A stretch of 64,000 nt of DNA from the NCBI RefSeq assembly GCF_014131735.1, contig NZ_CP039121.1:992001-1056000 (forward strand), given 5' to 3'. Below are positions 1-8,597 of the stretch, piece by piece. The notes beneath the pieces were generated by a model. The model saw nothing but the letters and a program-made list of their open reading frames with translations. It had not been told where the DNA came from and ran no database searches. This stretch comes from Lactiplantibacillus plantarum. Its GTDB lineage: Bacteria > Bacillota > Bacilli > Lactobacillales > Lactobacillaceae. Each line of letters opens with the position of its first letter. The first letter of the stretch is position 1. Position numbers and translations under genes: made by a program.

Positions 1-354
1 AAGGATATCAAAGTAACGGCAACTTGTGTGCGGATTCCGGTGCCAGTGAGTCACTCCGAATCAGTTTACTTTGAAGTTGAAGATCCTAAGGCAACCGTCA
101 AGGGCATTCAAGATGCTTTGGCAGCTGCACCAGGCGTGGTCTTACAAGACGACCCTGATAACCAAATTTATCCGCAAGCGCATAATGCGGAAGGTTCTAA
201 AGACACGTTCGTTGGTCGGGTTCGTCCTGACCAAGAAACGCCACAAGCCTTCCACATGTGGAACGTTTCCGACAACCTCTTAAAGGGTGCTGCTTGGAAC
301 TCAGTTCAGATTGCGGAAACCATGGACAAGATGGGTTTATTGCACATGCAATAA
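1..354 (+). CDS. asd: Aspartate-semialdehyde dehydrogenase, C-terminal part (5' end outside window)
   Basis: The reading frame is open from base 1 and ends at TAA 352-354, so about 117 C-terminal residues are visible. The segment ATCVRIPVPVSHSESVYFEVE is the conserved C-terminal dimerisation/substrate-binding stretch of NADP-dependent aspartate-semialdehyde dehydrogenase, which reduces aspartyl phosphate to aspartate semialdehyde in the Lys/Thr/Met pathway. The end of the frame (AAWNSVQIAETM) also fits the family. A Rho-independent terminator follows directly. The active-site cysteine lies upstream of the window. It would supply the semialdehyde used by the homoserine dehydrogenase encoded at 25.9 kb. 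Confidence 0.9.
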   Translation, partial: KDIKVTATCVRIPVPVSHSESVYFEVEDPKATVKGIQDALAAAPGVVLQDDPDNQIYPQAHNAEGSKDTFVGRVRPDQETPQAFHMWNVSDNLLKGAAWNSVQIAETMDKMGLLHMQ

Positions 355-376
355 AACTAATTTGTTAAGGGTAATG

Positions 377-421
377 AAAAGCTGATCGCTAGAATCAATA
401 TTCTGGCGACCAGCTTTTTTT
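377..421 (+). terminator. Rho-independent terminator after asd
   Basis: A 17-bp imperfect stem (379-395 with 400-416, 4-base loop) is followed by a run of T at 415-421. Confidence 0.9.
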
Positions 422-671
422 GATGTCGAATTATTCGAGCGTTAGAGTCAGATAAAATATAATAAGCGTCATGTTGAAATTAGGTTCGTTTTAGAAAGCA
501 ATATTAAGAATTTGTTAAGCTAAAACTGATGAGTGTCCTTTATCCTTGTCCTGGAGTCAGCTCCAGCATATAAGCTAAGTTTATTCAAAGTTAGTGAATG
601 GTCAATGAGATGTCATGATGTTAATTTGCTAGCTAGAATAAAATTTTAACGCGAATATGGAGGAATTAATA
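422..671. other. Intergenic region, no gene seen
   Basis: AT-rich spacer between the asd terminator and the SRPBCC gene. No convincing short gene or promoter was found, though the promoter of the downstream cluster must lie here. A MerR-type operator with a long spacer would be expected but I could not place one. Confidence 0.4.
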
Positions 672-1187
672 ATGAAATCAATTAATTGGTCAACGGACTA
701 TTTACCAGGGCATACTGATAATTTCGTGTCAAACGAGGTCATTACAGACGGTGTGACTTTAGCGGCTGTTTGGAAAAATTTAGTCGATACATCGAAGTGG
801 ACGACGTATTATGACAATGCGACTAACATTATTTTGGATGATCAAACGAATACTGAACTAAAGTTTGCGGAACATTTCCGATTTGATACATTTGGTTTTC
901 CTATCGATGCCCAGGTCATGGAACTCGTTGAACCGACGGATGGTGAAACAGCACGACTAGCATGGCATGGCTGGCAAAATGGTGATGCAGATACTCAATT
1001 TGATGTCTATCACGCTTTCTTAATTGAAAAATTGACAGATGGCCGGATTCGATTATTAACACAAGAATCGCAAGTTGGACAGCCTGCTAAAGACTTAGCT
1101 AATCAAACACCCAATCCGATGCTAAATGGTCACCAAAGCTGGTTAGATGGGTTAGTCAAGGCTGCTAAAAGGACTATGACTGAGTAA
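672..1187 (+). CDS. SRPBCC (START-like) family protein
   Basis: 171 residues. The N-terminal half carries a pattern seen in SRPBCC/polyketide-cyclase-like folds: a VWKNLVDTSKWTTYY helix-turn followed by beta strands (FAEHFRFDTFGFPIDAQVMEL, then ARLAWHGW) and a long C-terminal helix (HQSWLDGLVKAAKRTM). This fold binds hydrophobic ligands in a deep cavity; no substrate can be assigned. The start was set at 672 because GGAGG at 659-663 is 8 bases upstream; an in-frame ATG at 657 has no usable ribosome binding site. It is the first gene of a probable operon with the SDR oxidoreductase and the MerR regulator. Confidence 0.7.
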   Translation: MKSINWSTDYLPGHTDNFVSNEVITDGVTLAAVWKNLVDTSKWTTYYDNATNIILDDQTNTELKFAEHFRFDTFGFPIDAQVMELVEPTDGETARLAWHGWQNGDADTQFDVYHAFLIEKLTDGRIRLLTQESQVGQPAKDLANQTPNPMLNGHQSWLDGLVKAAKRTMTE

Positions 1188-1225
1188 AGTAGTAGCTCAG
1201 CAAGATTAATAGGAGTGATTAAAAG

Positions 1226-2050
1226 ATGAAAACATGGTTTATTACAGGAACTTCAAGTGGTTTTGGAAAGGAACTCGCGACAATTGTTGCACGTCAGTCT
1301 GACACTCAGCTGATTGCGGCTGCCCGCCACACCGATGATTTAGCCTACCTAGATGTTTTTGACGCGACGCGTATTGAGAAAGTAAGCATTGATGTGACAA
1401 ATGAATCACAAATTAAAACTGGGGTCGCTCAAGCGATTCAACGTTTTGGAACTATTGATGTTTTAGTGAACAATGCTGGCTTAGGCTATTTTTCAACAAT
1501 TGAAGAAAGTGATATGGCGAAAGTTCGCTACATGTTTGAAGTTAACGTTATGGGACTCGCTAACGTGACTAGGACCGTTTTACCGACCATGCGGGCACAC
1601 CATGCTGGGATAATTATTAATTTATCATCGGCGTTGGCATTGACGACACTACCAACTATGGGCTTTTACAGTGCGACAAAGTATGCAGTTGAGGGGTATA
1701 GTGATACCTTGCGGCAAGAAGTAAAAGACTTGGGGATTCAAATTATGACGGTTGAACCAAGTGGCGCTCGAACGCAGTGGTCAGGGCGGTCATCCCAAAA
1801 GATGGTACCGACAATTGCAGATTACGCCGCGTTTAGTGACGCGATTACGACGGTATCGGACTCGGTTACTCAGGCACCGGGCAATCCGCACCGAATTGCT
1901 CAGGTTATGTTTGATCAGGCCAATTTGGTAGAAGTACCGGCACACTTGCCATTAGGTGAATTTGCCTATCAAGGTGGACTCGCTAATTTACAAAGCATTG
2001 TTAGTGAAATTAAGTCACGTGAGGACCTTTCATTATCGACAGACGATTAG
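1226..2050 (+). CDS. Short-chain dehydrogenase/reductase (SDR) family oxidoreductase
   Basis: 274 residues, a classical SDR. It shows the N-terminal Rossmann motif TGTSSGFG, the NNAG strand motif, and YSATK carrying the catalytic Tyr and Lys with an upstream Ser (NLSSA). It should catalyse NAD(P)-dependent reduction or oxidation of a carbonyl/alcohol in the cytoplasm; the substrate is not readable. AGGAG lies just upstream of the ATG. It lies 38 bases after the SRPBCC gene and 48 bases before the merR-type gene, so the three genes probably form one unit responding to a small molecule. Confidence 0.88.
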   Translation: MKTWFITGTSSGFGKELATIVARQSDTQLIAAARHTDDLAYLDVFDATRIEKVSIDVTNESQIKTGVAQAIQRFGTIDVLVNNAGLGYFSTIEESDMAKVRYMFEVNVMGLANVTRTVLPTMRAHHAGIIINLSSALALTTLPTMGFYSATKYAVEGYSDTLRQEVKDLGIQIMTVEPSGARTQWSGRSSQKMVPTIADYAAFSDAITTVSDSVTQAPGNPHRIAQVMFDQANLVEVPAHLPLGEFAYQGGLANLQSIVSEIKSREDLSLSTDD

Positions 2051-2098
2051 CTGCGTTAAGATAGTGGTTAAACGACAATCGAGGAGGTTCAGTTCAGT

Positions 2099-2608
2099 AT
2101 GAGTTATTCAATCGGACAAGTAGCTGATAAGTTAGGAGTGACGATTGATACCATTCGTTACTATGATAAGTCGGGATTACTGCCATTCGTGAAGCGTAAT
2201 TCAATTGGCCGGCGTGAATTTACTGATAATGATCTACATTTGATGAGGACCATTGTATGTCTCAAAAATGCGGGTGTGTCAGTAGCTGACATTGCTACTT
2301 TTATTGCGCTCAGACTCGAAGGTGATACGACATTAAACGATCGTTACCAATTACTCAAAACGCATGAGCAGGAATTACAACAGCGGATTACCGACTTACA
2401 GGATACGATGAGTTATTTGAAGTTTAAGGAGTGGTATTATGAGACCGCTACGGCTGCCGGACATGAGGATATTCATTTTGTACCGGGTACTAATGAAGTT
2501 CTTCCCGGTCTTGACCAGGAATATGATGCGTATTTGAAGGCGACCGGTCAACTGGTTGAGCTGTCTCGATTTGCTAATGTAAAGGATTATCGGTTGCGCA
2601 AGCGATAG
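2099..2608 (+). CDS. MerR family transcriptional regulator
   Basis: 169 residues. The N-terminal winged helix begins YSIGQVADKLGVTIDTIRYYDKSGLLP, the classic MerR HTH and wing, followed by a long coiled-coil dimerisation helix (about residues 80-115). The C-terminal effector part (about 115-169) has no cysteine cluster, arguing against a metal sensor and for an organic effector. GGAGG is upstream of the ATG. Being last in the cluster, it probably controls the SRPBCC and SDR genes and itself. Confidence 0.9.
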   Translation: MSYSIGQVADKLGVTIDTIRYYDKSGLLPFVKRNSIGRREFTDNDLHLMRTIVCLKNAGVSVADIATFIALRLEGDTTLNDRYQLLKTHEQELQQRITDLQDTMSYLKFKEWYYETATAAGHEDIHFVPGTNEVLPGLDQEYDAYLKATGQLVELSRFANVKDYRLRKR

Positions 2609-2693
2609 TCCTTAGCAGTTTCAGTTTAATCGATGAAACTGTACAGAAAAACTGGTTTTGATAGCTTGGATATTGGATAAGAATAACCAAAAT

Positions 2694-2737
2694 AAAAGGT
2701 TCTGAATTGTCAGTTGTTTGACAGTTCGGAACCTTTT
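2694..2737. terminator. Bidirectional terminator between convergent genes
   Basis: Hairpin AAAAGGTTCTGAA / TTCGGAACCTTTT with an inner TGTCA/TGACA extension, placed between the rightward MerR gene and the leftward DUF1801 gene. Confidence 0.75.
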
Positions 2738-2758
2738 GAAATTAAAAGCAGCGTATAT

Positions 2759-3106
2759 TTAAGCAATTAGTTGTAAGACTTGTCTAACTAGCGCCACTGG
2801 TACGGGTTGATCCAGGCCAATGTTCAGCCGCTTTTGACCGGTTGCGTAACCAGCAGTTTTAGCAGCAGTGAGGGTCGCATCGTCAAGGTCGGCTGAAATA
2901 CTTAGACTGACGTGGGCCTGATAAGCAGCAATGCTAACGTATTGTTTGTCATGTTCATAGAACGGCAAATTCCACTTGATTTTAGCAGTAAAGTCAAGCA
3001 ATTCCGATGTAATCAGTTGGGCAAGGGTGCTCAAGATTGGTTGTGCAGCGATTGCAGCTTTATTGATGTAATCGTTGGTGTCCGTGACTTTAACTCGACT
3101 AGGCAT
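2759..3106 (-). CDS. DUF1801 family protein (YdhG-like)
   Basis: 115 residues. The segments WNLPFYEHDKQYVSIAAYQAHVSL and GYATGQKRLNIGLDQPVP match the conserved core of DUF1801/YdhG-like proteins. The function is unsettled; some members were described as frataxin-like iron chaperones in Bacillus. AGGAGG precedes the start by 7 bases and sits directly after the corA-like stop codon. The two genes are 14 bases apart on the same strand and are probably cotranscribed. Confidence 0.8.
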   Translation of the reverse strand: MPSRVKVTDTNDYINKAAIAAQPILSTLAQLITSELLDFTAKIKWNLPFYEHDKQYVSIAAYQAHVSLSISADLDDATLTAAKTAGYATGQKRLNIGLDQPVPVALVRQVLQLIA

Positions 3107-3120
3107 TTTTAAAACCTCCT

Positions 3121-4029
3121 TTATTTACGAAATGAATTGCGTCGTAGCAACCAAATGGTTAGGGCACATAGTGCAACGGCGATGAATACCGTAATCTCCC
3201 AACCGAATGGATTCTTCATGAACGGTAAGTCGACGTTTTGCCCGAAAAAACCGAAGACAATGTTGGGCATTGTCAGGACGATGGAGAAAATCGTCAGCAC
3301 CCACATCGTGTTGTTCAAACTGTTGTCTAGAATGTTCGAGTAGGCGTTCGACACCCGGCCGATGATGTCTGAGGCAATGTTGGCCATTTCCAATCCTTGT
3401 TGTGCCTCGACAATAATATCGTCGAGCCGTTCTAATTGGGCCGCCGAGAATTTGACCGGTACAAACCGTTTGAGTGACTGCAACATGTCGTTATTACTTT
3501 TAAGGGACGTGAGGAAATAGACTAGCGTTGTTTCTAAGTCCATCAATTGAATAATGACTGAACGCTGAATTTGCTTTTTCATCTTCATCTGAATGTCTTG
3601 GCGTTGTTTATTGATCTTGTTGATGGCCGAAAAATATTGCCGTGATAGCTTGTACAAGATGTTAAAGATATGGTCGTATGGATGCAGGACATCTTCCCAA
3701 TCGGCATCGATTTCGTCTGCCAACATATCCTCAACGAATATTGTGTTATCGGTCGTAAAAGTCAGTAGGGTGTGGTCAATCAACATGAAACTGACTTGGG
3801 CGGTATAAGTACCTTCCTCAACGTCTTCTGTGACCACGTCAAAAATAATGGTCGTGATGGCACTTTTGGCGTCATATTCCAACCGGCCTCGTTCGTGTTG
3901 ATCGGTTGCGTAGCCTAACATTTCGTCGGTAACGTGTTCCTCACTTACGAGTTGATGATAATCATTTTCAGTGTAATTATTAACAGCGACCCAGCGAAAA
4001 TCGTCGCTTAGTTCATGGACTTTTATCAT
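3121..4029 (-). CDS. corA: CorA-family divalent cation transporter with GQN in place of GMN
   Basis: 302 residues. It has a soluble alpha/beta N-terminal domain, a long helical stalk (about 130-235) and two C-terminal membrane segments (about 243-262 and 275-296), the CorA/ZntB architecture. A pentameric inner-membrane channel for Mg2+ or a related ion is expected. Between the membrane segments, where CorA proteins carry the nearly invariant GMN selectivity motif, this protein has G263-Q264-N265, followed by an acidic residue (VDLP). The DNA reads GGG CAA AAC. Variation is known in the family (GIN in ZntB-type members), so ion selectivity may differ from Mg2+. Probably in an operon with the downstream DUF1801 gene. 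Confidence 0.85.
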   Translation of the reverse strand: MIKVHELSDDFRWVAVNNYTENDYHQLVSEEHVTDEMLGYATDQHERGRLEYDAKSAITTIIFDVVTEDVEEGTYTAQVSFMLIDHTLLTFTTDNTIFVEDMLADEIDADWEDVLHPYDHIFNILYKLSRQYFSAINKINKQRQDIQMKMKKQIQRSVIIQLMDLETTLVYFLTSLKSNNDMLQSLKRFVPVKFSAAQLERLDDIIVEAQQGLEMANIASDIIGRVSNAYSNILDNSLNNTMWVLTIFSIVLTMPNIVFGFFGQNVDLPFMKNPFGWEITVFIAVALCALTIWLLRRNSFRK

Positions 4030-4112
4030 TGTTTTTACTTCCAGCGTTTTGAGATATCTTCAATTTAACATGAGTTGCGAGACAACGCAAAGGAAGTTTT
4101 AAGGCCACCTAA

Positions 4113-5276
4113 TTATTTAACAGTTGTTCTACTTAACTTTTCACACCATAACTGGTGACTGCGACTGAAAAGCGCTAACAATAAATCATAACTGATAATC
4201 AGTAAAATGACTGAAACGACGACAAGGTAGACATCCAGGCGGTTAAGGGTGGCACTAGGAACGTTGCCTAGACGATTGAATAACCATAAATCCAAGAATA
4301 AAAGTGGCAGGCCGATTAGGTAGAGCCCACTGTAATGGATAAGCAGTTGCCAGAGATTGGCCTGGTGACCACTGATGGTTACGATCTGACTATTGAGCAG
4401 GCGACCACCAATGGTTTTACCATGCCAACACCAGGCGGGCCCAATGAAGAAGAGGATGATATCGGCCAGGTATAGCCAGCGAAAATCATGTGGTAATGGC
4501 CAATTAAAATGTTTGACTAAGACGAAGTAGACGGTGTCAAAGGCGGCAATTGCGAGCCAATCGATGACCAACGCCCCAATGCGGCGCCAATTGATGGGGT
4601 GTTCCTGCCAATTCAACCGGGTACTGTGGTCGCGATTGCGCCACTGTTTAGGAATCAGATGTAGACACCCAGCACCGACAATCCCACCAAGTGTGTTCAT
4701 CATTAAATCGTCGACATCGAACATCCGGTAGGCTCGTGAGTAGTAGCCGTATAATCCGGTTAACTGCGTGGTTTCGAAGAACAATGAAATCGAGAAGCTC
4801 GTCAGGGTGATCAACCAGAGCGGCCAGCGGTGCCGCCACTTTAAGTAGGCACCAATCGGCATAAATAATAGAATATTGAAGAACGGCTGGAAGAACGTGT
4901 CAGATTTGAAGGCGGCTAACCAAGTACTGGGGTCCCCGAGTTCAAACGGCGTGAGTGCCTTCAACTGGGTGAGAAAGTAGAAGGGTTGTAAATTATACTC
5001 AGCAGTTGTTAGGCTAGCCACGGATGAGCGAGTCGGGAGTGGCAGAATAATTAGTAAGTAGGCTGCTGCCAAGTACCAAATAAACGAATAGGTACTGATC
5101 AAGTTACGCTCACTCAGTGTTTGACGTGTTCGGAGCTGGATAGTCAGGATAATCATGGCGAGTAGTAAGGTCATGATGGGTAAAGCTAAGATAACGATGT
5201 GCACGGGTTCCAGCAACGTACTGACAATGTGACTGGAAAGTGCGAGTTGATAAAGTTTTGTAATGAGTTCGTGCAT
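4113..5276 (-). CDS. VanZ-like and RDD two-domain membrane protein
   Basis: 387 residues, strongly hydrophobic. The N-terminal part (about 1-205) has about five membrane segments and the VanZ-like signature region (FNILLFMPIGAYL and FDVDDLMMNTLGGIVG). The C-terminal part (about 225-380) looks like an RDD domain: membrane segments with the RRIGALVIDW start and GPAWCWHGKTIGGRLLNSQIV. The best-known VanZ confers low teicoplanin resistance, but most family members have no known role. The ribosome binding site is AGGGGGG. The first membrane segments overlap a stretch of low complexity. No partner genes lie next to it in the same direction. Confidence 0.82.
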   Translation of the reverse strand: MHELITKLYQLALSSHIVSTLLEPVHIVILALPIMTLLLAMIILTIQLRTRQTLSERNLISTYSFIWYLAAAYLLIILPLPTRSSVASLTTAEYNLQPFYFLTQLKALTPFELGDPSTWLAAFKSDTFFQPFFNILLFMPIGAYLKWRHRWPLWLITLTSFSISLFFETTQLTGLYGYYSRAYRMFDVDDLMMNTLGGIVGAGCLHLIPKQWRNRDHSTRLNWQEHPINWRRIGALVIDWLAIAAFDTVYFVLVKHFNWPLPHDFRWLYLADIILFFIGPAWCWHGKTIGGRLLNSQIVTISGHQANLWQLLIHYSGLYLIGLPLLFLDLWLFNRLGNVPSATLNRLDVYLVVVSVILLIISYDLLLALFSRSHQLWCEKLSRTTVK

Positions 5277-5496
5277 GGCCGGTCCCCCCTTTTTTGGGAA
5301 TAGCGCTGTTCTTTAACTAATGTTGACTATATCATGGTATAAAGAAATTGTGACGATTAATATAAATAAATAAGTAAATTGTTAGACTTTCGCCGTGACT
5401 GCTAGCGTATTGTCGCGAATGACCGTTTCGACCATACTTGCTTATCTAAAAAAAATATGATTGAATAAGCATAAATTATGAGAGGGTGATGAGGAT

Positions 5497-6333
5497 ATGC
5501 TAATGGATGGGCATACCCACACGGAACTATGTCCGCATGGGAGTGGTGAAGCAACGGAAAAAATGATTCAACGGGCGATACAGCTAGGTTTTCAGCGGTA
5601 TTGTATCACGGAGCACGCACCGTTACCACCGGCATTTCGTGACCAGTATGAAGGGACGCCGGCCGGTTATACTGAGGCGTCGTTGCGTGAGAACCAAGTA
5701 GCCGATTATTTGGCACTGGCTAACGGACTGAAGACCAAATATGCCGGGCAAATCGAGATCTCAGTGGGTTTTGAAGTTGATTTCTTACCAGAGCATGTTG
5801 CTTGGACGCGTGATTTTCTGAATACCTATGGTCCTCGGACGCAGGAAAGTATTTTGTCAGTCCATTTCATGCGGGGGTTACGGCAGCATTTCTGGTGTGT
5901 TGACATGTCAACGGATGATTTTGCAGCCGGTTTTGGGCAGTGGCTTAAGACGCCCCAACGTGTTTTTGAACAGTATTATCAGACGGTCTTGGCATCAGTA
6001 CAAGCAGATCTGGGCCCTTACGCACCACAACGGATCGGCCACATGAGTCTCGTCCGCAAATATCAGGATTACTTTGGCTTGACTGAACCCTTGGATGTCC
6101 ATAATCTTCAATTAGTAGATCAGACGTTGGCGTTAGTGAAGCAGCAACGGCGGCAGTTAGATTTGAATTTGGCTGGTCTCTACAAACCGTATTGTAATGA
6201 TTTTTATCCCGGTGAACAGATTCTACAACGCGCTCAAAAGCTTGACATTCCGCTGGTTTATGGCTCTGATGCCCATGACATAGCCAGTGTGGGGCGTGGC
6301 TATCATCTTATAAAAAAATTAATTGAGGGTTGA
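5497..6333 (+). CDS. hisJ: Histidinol-phosphatase, PHP family
   Basis: 278 residues. It opens with the PHP metal-binding motif DGHTHTELCPHG and has further ligands in TEHAP, SVHF and YGSDAHD. This family hydrolyses L-histidinol phosphate to histidinol, the penultimate step before HisD, and is the Gram-positive replacement for the HAD-type HisN. The gene sits just upstream of the his operon, and the T-box promoter begins inside its last codons, so it may have its own transcript and also read into the leader. GAGGG/GAGGA lies upstream of the ATG. It is called hisK in some lactic acid bacteria. Confidence 0.9.
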   Translation: MLMDGHTHTELCPHGSGEATEKMIQRAIQLGFQRYCITEHAPLPPAFRDQYEGTPAGYTEASLRENQVADYLALANGLKTKYAGQIEISVGFEVDFLPEHVAWTRDFLNTYGPRTQESILSVHFMRGLRQHFWCVDMSTDDFAAGFGQWLKTPQRVFEQYYQTVLASVQADLGPYAPQRIGHMSLVRKYQDYFGLTEPLDVHNLQLVDQTLALVKQQRRQLDLNLAGLYKPYCNDFYPGEQILQRAQKLDIPLVYGSDAHDIASVGRGYHLIKKLIEG

Positions 6334-6358
6334 CAGCCGTCAGTTTAGTGATTACAAT
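6330..6358 (+). promoter_or_regulatory. Sigma-A promoter for the his operon leader
   Basis: TTGACA at 6330-6335, a 17-base spacer, TACAAT at 6353-6358. The -35 box overlaps the stop codon of the histidinol-phosphatase gene. Confidence 0.8.
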
Positions 6359-6394
6359 GAATTATAAATTAAACGACTAATCAAATTTTAATAA

Positions 6395-6648
6395 ACGGTT
6401 GTGATTAGAACAAGTAATTAAGTCTTCCTCATCCAGAGAGCCCGGGTAGCTGAGAACCGGACAGACAGGCTTAACGAACACACATCTATGAACTGCTAAG
6501 GTGAACCAGTCTCATTAGCCTTAGCCGAATTGGTTTCGTTATCCAAGTTGACTTGATCAACATGAGGTCTACCGTGCGAACGGTAGATGAAATAAGGTGG
6601 AACCACGCGTAAACGTCCTTTTAGCAAATTGCTAAGGGGGCGTTTTTT
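6395..6648 (+). promoter_or_regulatory. T-box leader of the his operon
   Basis: tRNA-sensing transcription attenuator. The T-box sequence AGGTGGAACCACGCG is at 6595-6609. The intrinsic terminator (6611-6648, stem plus T-run) follows it. Stem I starts near 6401 with an AGTA loop-E element at 6413-6416 paired across to GAA at 6476-6478. The specifier lies in the ACACAC stretch 6479-6485. A His codon CAC fits at 6479-6481, but by the register seen in the Met leader in this window the triplet would be ACA. The conserved stem I distal part (CAGAGAGCCCGGG, then GAGAACCGG) is clear. Uncharged tRNA should favour readthrough into hisZ. Confidence 0.92.
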
Positions 6649-6796
6649 AGTTTCACCGATCCATGCGGTAAGTTTGCGTGACGGAATCGCAAGTCGCTCC
6701 GGTTAGCATGTAAGCAATTGATTAAGCACGTTGATAAGTAACGATATGAATTAAACTGATTAGTTTTAAATAACGACGTTTTAGGAGGCGTAAATT

Positions 6797-7948
6797 ATGT
6801 TGAAACACTTATTACCACTAGGAACCCGGGATGAATTTGGTCGGCGGGCACGTACCAAACAACACTTGATCGCGGTGATCCAAGCCCATTTTAAACAACG
6901 CGGGTTCGCGCCAATTGCAACGCCGTTATTAGAAAACGAAGCGGTGTTTGATCCATATCAGATGGGTAACTACCAACTATACCGCTTATTTGGCAACGAT
7001 GGTCGCACCTTGGTCTTACGGCCGGACATGACCTTACCAGTTGCTCGCTTCATTAGCGCGACGAATGTCCCCTTACCGCAAAAGTTTGGTTATGTCGGCG
7101 ATATCTTTCGAGTAAGCCGTCAATTATCAGGTTCATATAACCAAATCACACAAGCGGGAGTCGAATTAGTCGGTTACGCATCGCTGAAAGCCGAATTTGA
7201 ATGTTTAACGATTGCCAACCAGCTTTCAAGTGAGCTGATTGCCGATGCTGTTGAAATCGAATTAGGAGATGCCCAATTTGCACAACGGGTCGTGGCCAGC
7301 TTGACTGGTGACGAAGGCGAACAACAAGCCATTTTAACCGCACTGTTCGATAAGCAAGTACCACGCTACACGAAATTGATTGCCAAGTACCGCGCACAGC
7401 CTTTATACGATTTTCTCAAAGCATGGCCGCGTTTGTTCGGGCGTCCAGAATGTATCTTCAAAGAATTAGCGGCAGCACCACTACCTGAAACAGTCCAACC
7501 AAGTCTGAAACGGCTTCAAACGGTGGTGGCCTGGATGCAACAAACGATGCCGGAGCAAGTCATCTCGGTGGATTTGAGTAGCCAAGCACCACAAAAATAC
7601 TATACCGGCCTGACTTTTCGGGGTTATTCACAAGCGGGGGCTGGCTACCTGTTCAGCGGCGGCCGTTACGACAAACTGTTAACGAACTTTCAAGCTGAAG
7701 CAGAACCGGCTGTGGGAATGGGGTTAAACGTTGACTTGTTAACAACTTTAGCCACCGACCAACAGACCGCTTATGCTGAACAATTGATTTACTTTGAGCC
7801 TGAACAGTGGTCACAAGCGGAGGCATACTTAGCGAAACAACCGCACGCCATTTTGAGTTTGGCGGATGACTTAGCAGGTGCGCGCATCGAAGCACAACGT
7901 TTGAATGCCCAACTGATTGATTTAACTGGAGGTATGACCAATGACTGA
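6797..7948 (+). CDS. hisZ: ATP phosphoribosyltransferase regulatory subunit HisZ
   Basis: 383 residues. It is a class II histidyl-tRNA synthetase-like catalytic fold without a full anticodon-binding domain: LPLGTRDEFGRR motif at the start, VLRPDMTLPVARF, and SGGRYDKLL near the end. HisZ has no aminoacylation role; it forms the hetero-octamer with the short HisG and confers histidine feedback control on the first pathway step. Its presence agrees with the 218-residue short HisG encoded next. AGGAGG is 7 bases before the ATG. It is the first gene after the T-box and overlaps hisG by 8 bases. Confidence 0.95.
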   Translation: MLKHLLPLGTRDEFGRRARTKQHLIAVIQAHFKQRGFAPIATPLLENEAVFDPYQMGNYQLYRLFGNDGRTLVLRPDMTLPVARFISATNVPLPQKFGYVGDIFRVSRQLSGSYNQITQAGVELVGYASLKAEFECLTIANQLSSELIADAVEIELGDAQFAQRVVASLTGDEGEQQAILTALFDKQVPRYTKLIAKYRAQPLYDFLKAWPRLFGRPECIFKELAAAPLPETVQPSLKRLQTVVAWMQQTMPEQVISVDLSSQAPQKYYTGLTFRGYSQAGAGYLFSGGRYDKLLTNFQAEAEPAVGMGLNVDLLTTLATDQQTAYAEQLIYFEPEQWSQAEAYLAKQPHAILSLADDLAGARIEAQRLNAQLIDLTGGMTND

Positions 7949-8597
7949 ACCACGTTTAAAGATTGCCTTGACTAAGGGCCGCGTCGAACAACAAGTCCTG
8001 CCGTTGCTGGAAGAAGCTGGACTGGATTGTTCGCAAGTCCGCAACAAGCAACGGCGGTTGATTTTTGATTCTGAGACGCAACCATATGAGTTTATTTTAG
8101 CGAAAGGGCCGGACGTGACGACCTTCCTCGAACGGGGTGCTGCTGATATCGGCATCGTTGGTAGCGATATTTTGACTGAACACGAGAGTACCCAATATGA
8201 ACTGTTAGACTTGGGGGTTGGTAAGTGCCAATTTGTGCTAGCATCCACGGCCGACTTTGATCCCGTTGCACCACGACGCAAAATCATCGGCACCAAGTAC
8301 CCATTGATTACCCAACGGTATTTTGATCGCTTGGGCCAAGATGTTGAAATTATTAAGATTGAAGGCTCGGTTGAATTAGCACCACTGACTGGCTTAGCCG
8401 ACGCCATCGTAGATATCACCGAGACGGGGACCACGATTCGTGAGAACCATTTACAAATTTATGACTATTTACAACCAGTCTCGACCCGCCTAGTGGTCAA
8501 CCGGTTAGCCTTAAAACAGCAACAAGCCGCCATCTTTGATTTAGTTGATCGGTTGGCCACAGTTGTTGATACGAATAATCCAAAGGAGTTTGTCTAA
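7941..8597 (+). CDS. hisG: ATP phosphoribosyltransferase catalytic subunit, short form
   Basis: 218 residues, the HisZ-dependent short form lacking the C-terminal regulatory ACT-like domain. It begins LKIALTKGRVEQQVLPLLEEAG and includes the PRPP-binding loop IVDITETGTTIREN. It condenses ATP with PRPP to phosphoribosyl-ATP, the committed step. It overlaps hisZ by 8 bases and ends in a TAATG overlap with hisD, indicating translational coupling. Confidence 0.96.
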   Translation: MTEPRLKIALTKGRVEQQVLPLLEEAGLDCSQVRNKQRRLIFDSETQPYEFILAKGPDVTTFLERGAADIGIVGSDILTEHESTQYELLDLGVGKCQFVLASTADFDPVAPRRKIIGTKYPLITQRYFDRLGQDVEIIKIEGSVELAPLTGLADAIVDITETGTTIRENHLQIYDYLQPVSTRLVVNRLALKQQQAAIFDLVDRLATVVDTNNPKEFV

